Shown: positions 57,201 to 64,000 of the stretch, piece by piece
Numbering within the stretch: position 1 is the stretch's first letter
Layout of the letters: each line of letters opens with the position of its first letter
Source of the DNA: Ricordea florida
Lineage: Eukaryota > Cnidaria > Anthozoa > Corallimorpharia > Ricordeidae
Direction of reading: 5' to 3'
Assembly: GCA_949710005.1 (NCBI GenBank)
Contig: OX453272.1
Coordinates: forward strand, 42,558,657 to 42,622,656
DNA: 64,000 nt
The notes under the pieces: model-generated
What the model was told of the DNA's origin: nothing
Seen by the model: the letters and a program-made list of their open reading frames with translations, nothing else
Databases searched by the model: none
Position numbers and translations under genes: made by a program

Positions 57201-58737
57201 ATATTTTTGTCTTTCCTCCTGTGCATGTTTCATTAGTAAAATGCCTTTTTAAATCTTCGTGTCTGGTAAATTTTTGTTTACATCCTTGACATACCCAGTT
57301 TTCAGTAAGAAGGTCTAGATCAATAATGAAAAACCCGTGCCCATCATAAAGCCCTAAATTTAAAGTTGGTAAATTATCTTTGAAATTATTTTTCCCAAAC
57401 ACCAGTTTCCAAACTTTAAAATTTGCTTTATCTTTCTGCTCGTAAGCCCGGATGTTTATAGAGAAAACCTTTGAAATTTTCTCAAAATCAACTAATTTTG
57501 TTGATCTAACATCTGTCTTTTTCATTTTTTTGTTGTCATAAAAATATTTAGCCAAATTTAACGCTTGTTTCTCTATGCGTTTTTCAGGGTTTTGTTTACC
57601 AGCAATAATATTCATGAGAATAGCTAAACACCTCCATACACATAGATTATCGTCTTTATCATCTACGGAGTAAATACATCTTTTCTTGCGTAGCTCGTCA
57701 GGTAATCTTCCACACCCAATTAAAGGTTGTCTAGTGAGAATAACTTTTATTTGCACTTCCCTAAACTCAACCCTGCCCTCATGAACACCTGGTTTATTAA
57801 TTTTCTTTTCCGCGGGTAAATATGCCCTACTCCAAGCAGATCCTTCTAAACTCAATCTCTCACCCTCACACCTTTCTATATAATCTTTTATTTCTGAAAG
57901 GGAGTTAAAAGTTCCTCCACTTCTAAATGTATGTACGTGATAAGCTATTTCCCCATTTCCTCTTTGAATCAAAGCAGTAAAACTGAAAACAATTCTTGCC
58001 CCCATTTCTATTTGGGGTTCCAATTCATTATAAATTATTTCTGTCAAATCATTATTTAGATCCCTCCTAAATCTAATGATATTTTCATTTATTCCTTCGG
58101 TATTACGAATTGGGGGGTCGTCTTCATTTTGGATTATTGAAAATATTTTAAGGACTATTGTTCTTTTCTTTTTATTTTTTTCCTTCAATTCATCTCTCAC
58201 ACTATCAGATATAGTTACCTTTCTTTTTGTTTTAGTTTGCCTATTATTATTAATTTTTATGATGTTTTCATTTGTTAATTCTTCAAGCTTTTTGGAAAAC
58301 TCGTCTTTATCCATTACCCTAAATGAATAATTTCCCCAATTAAAATTTTGTTTTGATCGTTTTTTGGGTTTTATAAAAGTAGGTGCGAGTTTTCTTTTTG
58401 TAATATTTTTCCTTTTAGGTTTTGCACCTTCTTTTTCATAATTTCTTTCCTCTTCTGTTTCATGCGTTTTAATTGACGGGATTTCAATTATAAGTTCTGA
58501 TCTATTACCTAAAACTTTATTGAGTTGATTTCTGCTCATGCTTTTATAATCTTTAATGCCAAAATCTTTTGCTATCGTTTTTAATTGTCTATCAGTAAGT
58601 ATTTCTGACACGTTAATTCTTAAACCCGGTATATTATTCAAAGCCTCGATAAGTTGAGATCTAACCATTAAGTTGGTGTTATAAACACCATTTTCCTTGG
58701 CTATTTTCTTTAATTGATGAACATTTAATTTATCCAT
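54253..58737 (-). CDS. polB: Protein-primed family B DNA polymerase, type 2 (element C)
   Basis: A 1494-residue polymerase of a different lineage from A and B. Two SAP/HeH-like motifs (about residues 3-35 and 46-75), then NYEKEGAKPKRK. A long N-terminal domain follows with a C2H2-like finger (CQGCKQKFTRHEDLKRHF) near 485 and a Vsr/restriction-endonuclease-like Trp/Cys motif FYGCKWHGCPC near 592. Exo I FDFES lies near 655, Exo II FNSGKYD near 752, Exo III YNLNDV near 887, a Cys-rich insertion (CKKCKKISKDCKTC) near 960, motif A YDANSLYLY near 1025, B KGNSFYGK near 1250, and C MDTDSMY near 1349. All are intact. The pseudogene at 18320-21285 is the same lineage. Confidence 0.93.
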   Translation of the reverse strand: MDKLNVHQLKKIAKENGVYNTNLMVRSQLIEALNNIPGLRINVSEILTDRQLKTIAKDFGIKDYKSMSRNQLNKVLGNRSELIIEIPSIKTHETEEERNYEKEGAKPKRKNITKRKLAPTFIKPKKRSKQNFNWGNYSFRVMDKDEFSKKLEELTNENIIKINNNRQTKTKRKVTISDSVRDELKEKNKKKRTIVLKIFSIIQNEDDPPIRNTEGINENIIRFRRDLNNDLTEIIYNELEPQIEMGARIVFSFTALIQRGNGEIAYHVHTFRSGGTFNSLSEIKDYIERCEGERLSLEGSAWSRAYLPAEKKINKPGVHEGRVEFREVQIKVILTRQPLIGCGRLPDELRKKRCIYSVDDKDDNLCVWRCLAILMNIIAGKQNPEKRIEKQALNLAKYFYDNKKMKKTDVRSTKLVDFEKISKVFSINIRAYEQKDKANFKVWKLVFGKNNFKDNLPTLNLGLYDGHGFFIIDLDLLTENWVCQGCKQKFTRHEDLKRHFTNETCTGGKTKILCTGEKIKHIRNESEKVFYGGKNQFSYKACRWIEKQSEIIGKHIHHELCGHGGERCGRGEGGNEILFDGYEPETNTVFEFYGCKWHGCPCSTTDKIKYNETIEREKMIKSLGYNLVSIWECENPELINIWFKKKFFPYPYNIIFDFESILQKEDKHITDDLSFTHIHTPVSVAIIDNLTNKRVFIENPNQDALIKEFIEKLEEIRKTIIEKVKEEYPLPDQDSLQKHVLQKYEEWCNQVPVLGFNSGKYDINLIKRYFVKHMTNQTKDIFVAKKDNKYMFLSTPNFKFLDVMSYLAPGLSFDKWCKANNCEAKKLVLPYEWLDSYDKLSHVGVVKHEDFYSSLKQENISLEEYEEYLIEFEKRGCVTMLDWLREYNLNDVIPFKEALEKTRALYYPDEIDILKDVVSIPGVSMRYVLNKYQKMKKKSDPELFAPGEYACIHRCNKSCITLFCKKCKKISKDCKTCDKNKIYKLLKTGMIGGPSIIFTRYSEKDQTKIRPHKYKFPKNCARIAGYDANSLYLYCAGQEMPCGKEECIEVKNPACKENIKNICKEILIGKLFGFLQVDINVPENIKEKFEEFSPLFVVDSVTEDLVPEHMKEYQKSTGRKHLKNNKKLLGVTKAKKILLYTPILKWYLNHGLEITAIHHILKYESGRPFEWFPKEVSNARRDGDIEVMLEKLSKAFDENKIDDVVKITNELKQFPDIFKIIEDNKDIKVLIEKLKPKYKGCKELADTNKLKGNSFYGKMIEDKEKHKNTRYTQDEEEVEKALRSAFFEDLTEINETYEIVKRKRLIKIDRPYQCGIAVYQLAKLRMLEFYYDFLDKYIDRKDFELIQMDTDSMYMAISSEKLDNIIKPEMEKEYFNGGKEKFLSTSKYHDKTPGLFKLEFDGIRMIALSSKCYYAEDEKGKAKYSCKGTIHRQNEMNWDRYMSSLKGAIDMAQNTGFRVNDNQIVTYKQNKKGLNAYYDKRWVEEDGIHTYPIF

Positions 58738-59043
58738 AATTACTTTCTATAAGTATTTTTCTAATCCTTAAATATCATTTTTATTTTATAATCTGAAAAA
58801 ATCTCTGTTTAGTTTTCTGATAAATCTCTGATAAAAAAAGAAAATGAACTTATAAATTTAAGCTAAAAAATCACATATTTTTTCCTGTCAAATTTTAAAA
58901 TAACCCGTAAGCTAAAAAAAAGAACAAAGATTTTTCTGTTTAAATTTAAAAAATAACCCGTAAGCTAAAAAAGAACAAAGATTTTTCTGTCAAATTTTAA
59001 AAATAACCTAAAAACGTACTTATAAACTCGCTTACATACTACT
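58732..59043 (-). repeat. Right TIR of element C
   Basis: Inverted partner of 42934-43245. It carries the polymerase promoter and six bases of its coding sequence. Confidence 0.92.
58764..58773 (-). promoter_or_regulatory. ATTTAAGGAT motif in the right TIR of C
   Basis: 26 nt before the polymerase ATG at 58737; the TIR copy of 43204-43213. Confidence 0.6.
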
Positions 59044-59048
59044 GGGTT
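59044..59048. repeat. Target site duplication GGGTT, right of element C
   Basis: Directly follows the terminal CATACTACT and matches 42929-42933. Confidence 0.8.
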
Positions 59049-59446
59049 TGTTATTTCTCAGGTTGTTTCTTGAAGCTCAAGAAATCAATTATCCTTCTTG
59101 TTGCAGTGTTTATTATGAAATAAAACAAAGAAAAAAATCGTCGAATCTCGTTTTACCGTCGATTACACAGCAAACCCAGTCCATTCCGAACGAATTTGAC
59201 GAATCTCCGTTCGCGCGCTTTCGTCCTTTGTCGAGACTTCGGAGAACAACACGAAAAAAATCGTAGGCACGACCGGACAAAATTTGTACGCAGTGGGTGG
59301 GAGTGGTTAGTTTATCGATCTTTCCACAAATCACTCAAAACCCTCCTCTATTGGCCAGAATCACTCGCATTGTCTTGCGAACTACTCAAACTCGGTTGTG
59401 ATTGGCTATCCAGGACGCAAACTACCGTGCAAACTACTGACAATCG

Positions 59447-59455
59447 TATATAAAG
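59447..59455 (+). promoter_or_regulatory. TATA-box-like sequence of the hAT transposase
   Basis: TATATAAAG about 100 bp upstream of the transposase ATG at 59558. Confidence 0.5.
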
Positions 59456-59557
59456 GGAAGCCTCTCCCCGAAAGTCCCTCGTTTGTTCTTGCTCCGATCA
59501 GAGTTCATTGTTAAAGTAACTTGCTACGGAGGAAGACAAGGGAAATTTTAATTATAA

Positions 59558-60716
59558 ATGATGGTTCGAGGCGATCCAGTTTGTCGGAAGGAGGACTGTT
59601 CACAGTATGATGTTGGCTTGGTTTTCAAGGAAGTCAACTCATATTCGGACCAGGACAAGTTCAAGTTCATAGAGAATGTGTGGAAACCAGGTGAGCTATT
59701 TGATTTCCCAGCGTCAGTGGAATGTTCGAATTCTAGCCGTCATTTTGTGTGGAGCTGGCTGAAAAGATTTCCCTGGCTAGCATACTCTAAATATGTCGAT
59801 GGTGCATTTTGTTTACCGTTAGTTTGTTTTGGAGTCCAGTGAGGGCGAAATACGAATAAACTAGACAAATTGTTCAAGTCTCCACTCACACTTTGGACGT
59901 CCGCCGTTTCACGTTTTACCAAACACGCCAGCGGGAAATGTGAGATGCATAATTTTGCAGTGATCGCAATGGAGAATTTTCTGTCAAAAAACATGAGAAG
60001 AGAAGCGGTTCCAATTGATCAGCAGATCAACAATTTACTTCAACAGCAAATCAATAGAAATCGCGAAATTCTGAAATCCCTTTTTAAAACAATAATTTTC
60101 TGCGGAAAAAACAACATAGCCTTCACAGGTACACGAGATGATGATCGAGGAAATGGCAGTCTTTCCGGTAGTTTCCATGCACTGTTAGAATTTCGAATTG
60201 ACAGCGGCGACCAAACACTAAAACATCACATGGAAACCGCTCCCAGAAATGCGACTTATATTTCTAAAACCATTCAAAATGAGATGATTACAACTGTGGG
60301 TGCTATCATAGTGAATAATTTGTCACAGGAAAAGCAGGGACAGCAAATATTTTTCTATTATGTCTGACGAAGCAGCTGACATATCAAATAAAAAAAAACC
60401 TTTCAGTGGTGATCAGATTTCTCGATTCGACCAAAACAGTCAGAGAAGAGTTTGTAGGATTCTACCTTTGTGAGGATATACCATACTTCAAATCCTGATC
60501 ACTATTCCTATTTCATCGGCATCTTGCGAAAGGTCCATTTCAACCCTCCGAAATCTGAAGACTTATTTGAGAAGTACAATGGTCCAGGATAGACTGAATG
60601 GATTAGCACTGATGTATGCCCATAGGGAAATGGAATTAGATCTTGAACAAATTATAGATTTATCTGCTAATTTACTTCCCAGAAGAATGAGAATGGAAAA
60701 TATTTTAAATGAATAA
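59558..60716 (+). pseudogene. hAT-like transposase (ZMYM1/TTF-DUF4371 type), decayed and internally deleted
   Basis: The frame begins MMVRGDPVCRKEDC and has the TTF-type segment RHFVWSWLKRFPWLAYSKYVDGAFCLP, broken by a TGA at 59840-59842. The same frame resumes with KLDKLFKSPLTLW and a DUF4371-like region (HHMETAPRNATYISK) to about 60365, where it ends in another stop. A short block at about 60500-60716 in a changed frame matches a hAT C-terminal dimerisation domain (SASCERSISTLRNLK-type) and ends with TAA. The catalytic centre is missing, so it is not functional. Confidence 0.75.
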
Positions 60717-61185
60717 TTTTGTACCAGGCAGTCACTAGTGTTTCTAGAGTACTTGTGAGTTATGTTCCATCTGGATTGATGTAATCCTTAAACTGATGGA
60801 GAACAATACAGATACATAACTGGTGTCTGTGGTACAATTGTATTAATACTTATATCTGGACAAAAAAGTCATTCTTCAATAGTTTTTAGAGTTATTTTTC
60901 CACTGACACTTGATAAGCTTAAATGGTTTTCACATATTCTCTCAGTCTGAGCTCATTGGACCACATCAATTTATACACTGATCTGAAAGGCTGAAAAAGG
61001 CAAGTATGATTCCAACTTTTCAGTTTTCCTGATACTTTCCACAACAATGTTTCTTAAAGAAACATTCCCACTTTGAGCTAACTGACCTGATTCCCATTGG
61101 AAAGTTATTGGCACCCCCACAAGCATCCAAGACAGCAATCCAGGCAGCAGATCTACTACATTTTCAAAAGTAGCCCTCAATCTTA
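60717..61185. other. 3' non-coding part of the hAT-like element
   Basis: No gene is recognised. It leads into the tandem repeat. Confidence 0.4.
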
Positions 61186-61189
61186 ATTC

Positions 61190-61870
61190 ACATGCTAGAC
61201 TCCTTATACACAGAAAGGCAAATTTCTGGACAAAAAAAATTAATGTTATTCTGGTTTGTCTGTGTAAATACACAGAATTGATTTTTTTGTACAGAATTAT
61301 GCCTTTCTGAGGAGGAACTGTTAATGTGTCTGAATGGCTTAAAGTGCTCTCAGAATGCAGGAAAATTGCATTCTGAGAGCACTAAATTTCAAATTCTGGT
61401 TTGTCTGTGTAAATACACAGAATACACATGCTAGACTCCTTAGACACAGAAAGGCAAATTTCTGGACAAAAAAAAAATTAATGTTATTCTGGTTTGTCTG
61501 TGTAAATACACAGAATTGATTTTTTTGTACAGAGTTATGCCTTTCTGAGGAGGAACTGTTAATGTGTCTGAATGGCTTAAAGTGCTCTCAGAATGCAGGA
61601 AAATTGCATTCTGAGAGCACTAAATTTCAAATTCTGGTTTGTCTGTGTAAATACACAGAATACACATGCTAGACTCCTTAGACACAGAAAGGCAAATTTC
61701 TGGACAAAAAAAAAATTAATGTTATTCTGGTTTGTCTGTGTAAATACACAGAATTGACTTTTTTGTACAGAATTATGCCTTTCTGAGGAGGTACTGTTAA
61801 TGTGTCTGAATGGCTTAAAGTGCTCTCAGAATGCAGGAAAATTGCATTCTGGGAGCACTAAATTTCAAAT
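61190..61870. repeat. Tandem repeat of about 240 bp with internal hairpin, three copies
   Basis: Three nearly identical units. Each contains GTGCTCTCAGAATGCA and its inverse TGCATTCTGAGAGCAC separated by 7 bases, a 16-bp hairpin (one mismatch in the last unit), and GTGTAAATACAC. Confidence 0.85.
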
Positions 61871-61958
61871 TTTCTTGGGGGAGCATGCCCCCAAACCCCC
61901 CTAGTTGAAAATCACTCATGCCGCAAATCACTCATGTAAAATCCTGGATCCGCCCCTG

Positions 61959-61963
61959 GGAGG
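61959..61963. repeat. GGAGG duplication, right of the hAT-like element
   Basis: Matches 42863-42867. Confidence 0.5.
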
Positions 61964-62616
61964 TTTTCATGAGAAGAAATCGATTGCGTCTTGCTTCATG
62001 GAGATGATTTGTTCCTCAATGCACTTCAAACAGGGCAATCACCAGATAAAGAGACTTGGCCTCTGAGTAAATTACCGCCTCCAGCTTGCCTGTCTTCGGA
62101 GATATTCGTGAAAGGTCAATTGGAAAACAGATCTGTCGTTGAAGTGATTTCAGAGCGCGTCAAGGGGAAGCACGGGGTTACTAGCTCGCCCGTTGAGGCT
62201 AAATCTTTGACCGTTAAGTCAAAAAGTCTGTCGCCCGTTGAGGCAAAATATTCGACCGTTGACTCACAAAGTCTGTCGCCCGAGGAGGCACAACAGTCGA
62301 CCTTAGAATTTATGCAACTGTTTTGTTCCCAGAATGAACTGGACTTTTTTGTTATTGTTATTACCTTCTTGAAGTCACTTTTACCTTAAATATCTCAGAA
62401 TTTTTTATACCAAGATCTTACAGTTACAGTTACGCGTAAGTGTCATAATGAATGTATTAATTGAATTGTTCATTATTTTGTTGCAGTTTCAGCTGTGTCC
62501 TAACAGTGTTTCACACCCTTCACATACACTTCTTTTGAACTCAGAACTTCCCTTTAAAAATAACACGATAATTGTAGAAATATTCCAAGAAAACGCTTTG
62601 AAAACATACCAAAGCG
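61964..62616. other. Host DNA with a short open frame containing a 51-bp repeat
   Basis: An open frame to 62389 carries repeated SPVEAK/SPEEA units with a 51-bp period (about 62190-62300) and no known domain. The frame is the same as that of ATGAATCGCGAGG at 42840 on the other side of the hAT element but has a TGA just after the junction, so a host gene split by the hAT element is possible but weakly supported. Confidence 0.3.
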
Positions 62617-64000
62617 TTAGAGCATCTTGGAGGCGACGATACTGCACCAGACAGAACTTCCTGAACGGATTCTCAAATATACAACCACGTCGTACGCCAT
62701 GTCAGATGCATCGCCAAAGCCATGAATATCAATGGTATTTTTCTGACTTCCGGGCAGCGAAGATAGGTAACAACGATTAATCGATATCCTTGAGGTTTCG
62801 CGTATGTCTTGCAGGAGTGATTTCCAGCGAGTAGAGACTTCATCCCCCAGGGGAGAATCCGAATCGACCGTCTGCTTGCAAATTTCCTGAAAGAGTATCT
62901 TAAGAGCAGGGAAGACTGACGAAAGAATTCCAAGAGGATCAAATATCTTTGCAATTGAGTTCAATATGACTCTCTTTGTGATGACCTCTTCTTCGAGAAA
63001 ACTGGTGAGGATTTCGAAAGTAAATACGAGCTGATCTGTTGTTGTGTTCCACGCTATTCCAAAGACCCTGGGCAGATCTTCAGTGCACTGACTGTGAAAT
63101 TGTGATTTGGTGAAGGTTTGGTCTTCCTGTTGCAATTCAGCAAGGGGTTGCCCCTTCACGTGATCTTCTTGGCTGTTTATCGTCGCTGACGGGATCGGAT
63201 CGTTGGTCAGCCATTTACGCATATTGAATCCTCCTTCCTTGAATCTGGACTTGAGCTTTGTGTAGAATTCGTACGCGGAGGCTTGATCTGGCTTCGAATT
63301 TGCCAAGTCATCCACGTACAGAGAGCGCACGACATCGTCAATGAAATCTGGGTCCTCAGATCTGTAGGTGTCCAGATGGAAGCGGATAGTTGCATTCAGA
63401 AGAAAAGGACTTGAACTAACCCCAAAGACTACTCTTGCAAAACGCATCACAAGTAATTGAGGGTCGTCCTTGAGAATATCATCAATCCACAGGAACCGAA
63501 GATAGTCACGGTGCTCTGGTGCAATCGCAACGTTCAAGAAAGCCTTCTCTATGTCAGCGGTGAGTGCAACGGTATGCCCTCGGAACCTGATTAAGACTTC
63601 AAGAATCAGAGGGGTAGTTCGTTTGTCCATCCTAATGACTTCTCTATGCGGGAGATAATGTACTTTGCCCGCACCCATTTCCTTTCCTTGAGTGACAATT
63701 TCCACGATTCCATTTTGTGTTTGATCCTTGATTACTTCATCATAGTGTTTGAGGATTTGAGACTCAGAAGAGAGTCTTCTTAAGAGTGTTTCCATCCTTC
63801 TCTTGCTTAGTTGATAGTTGTCTGGTAGAATTGGGTGGAATTCCTTGAAGGGCAACTTGACCTCGTACCTATCCCCATTATGCTTAATATTTGCGATGAA
63901 CTTCTCATAGATAGGTGGTTCTTCTTGTTTGATCCCTAAAGTCCCTAAATCCCAAAACCGTCTCACCTGCTCATCAAGGGCTATCTTCTCATCATATACA
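62617..64000 (-). pseudogene. BEL/Pao retrotransposon pol fragment
   Basis: The open frame enters from beyond base 64000 and reads through a BEL/Pao reverse transcriptase: PLPHREVIRMDK-like entry (LPHREVIRMDK), ALTADIEKAFLNVAI, FGVSSSPFLLNATI and the catalytic YVDD in VRSLYVDDLAN, followed by the linker and the start of the RNase H domain (HGFGDASDMAY). It stops at 62617 soon after WCSIVASK, where RNase H should continue, so the 3' part with integrase is lost. The methionine is not visible; it lies outside the window. Confidence 0.85.

Larger units (their letters stand above)
42934..59043. mobile_element. Element C: complete Polinton/adintovirus-like element
   Basis: 16110 bp with 312-bp TIRs that look identical by eye and a 5-bp target duplication. 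It has 15 genes, all open. Structural genes are collinear with A and B, but the polymerase and TIR sequence are of a different lineage, and it has an extra + gene at 43721-44296. Confidence 0.93.
42868..61958 (+). mobile_element. hAT-like transposon (ZMYM1/DUF4371 type) split by element C
   Basis: Both ends carry the inverted 15-mer CAGGGGCGGATCCAG. The sequence from 42868 to 42933 and from 59049 to 61958 forms one transposon of about 2.97 kb with a decayed transposase gene; the 16.1-kb element C and its duplicated 5 bp fill the gap. Element C is therefore the younger insertion. Confidence 0.85.

Noticed and set aside
59113..59334. Small open frames near the hAT promoter
   Set aside because: Overlapping short frames in all phases, with no support.

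Overview
This is metazoan DNA, most likely cnidarian (coral or sea anemone; inferred, medium confidence). It holds a first exon of a monocarboxylate-transporter-like gene and remnants of DIRS, BEL/Pao and hAT elements, a tRNA-derived SINE and several MITEs. Most of the window consists of three near-complete copies of a large Polinton/adintovirus-like double-stranded DNA element with virus-type capsid genes.

Element A covers 1 to about 14890 (left end outside the window). Element B covers 22194-36826 and element C 42934-59043; B and C have both terminal inverted repeats (TIRs), begin AGTAGTA and are flanked by 5-bp target duplications (CCCCG and GGGTT). The shared gene order is: an 18-residue zinc-repeat protein gene (+); a leftward block of candidate penton, long C-terminally anchored protein, two-helix protein, coiled-coil protein with membrane-active tail, small membrane proteins, conserved orphan, FtsK/HerA-like packaging ATPase and double-jelly-roll major capsid protein; then a retroviral-type integrase (+) and a large protein-primed family B DNA polymerase (-). 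Nearly every leftward gene has its own motif (sense strand ATYTAAAGAT) about 25 nt before the ATG, and four convergent junctions in complete form plus one at the left edge carry the same hairpin. A and B share one polymerase type; C has another. A is a mosaic of B-like and C-like sequence.

Between A and B (14.9-22.2 kb) lie the transporter exon, a decayed DIRS-type retroelement with tandem repeats, and a fourth, decayed polymerase pseudogene of the C type, itself split by a MITE. Between B and C (36.8-42.9 kb) lie a Harbinger-like MITE, minisatellites, a dimeric SINE and an 884-bp inverted-repeat element. Element C sits inside a roughly 3-kb hAT-like transposon (42868-61958). The right edge is a truncated BEL/Pao pol gene.

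The strongest new observations are: a conserved slippery heptamer with a conserved -1 frame tail on the two-helix protein in all three elements; TIRs that run into coding sequence, so the zinc-repeat protein and polymerase share an N-terminal SAP-like domain; the shared late-promoter-like motif; the convergent-gene hairpin; and exchange of the polymerase/TIR module between otherwise collinear elements.
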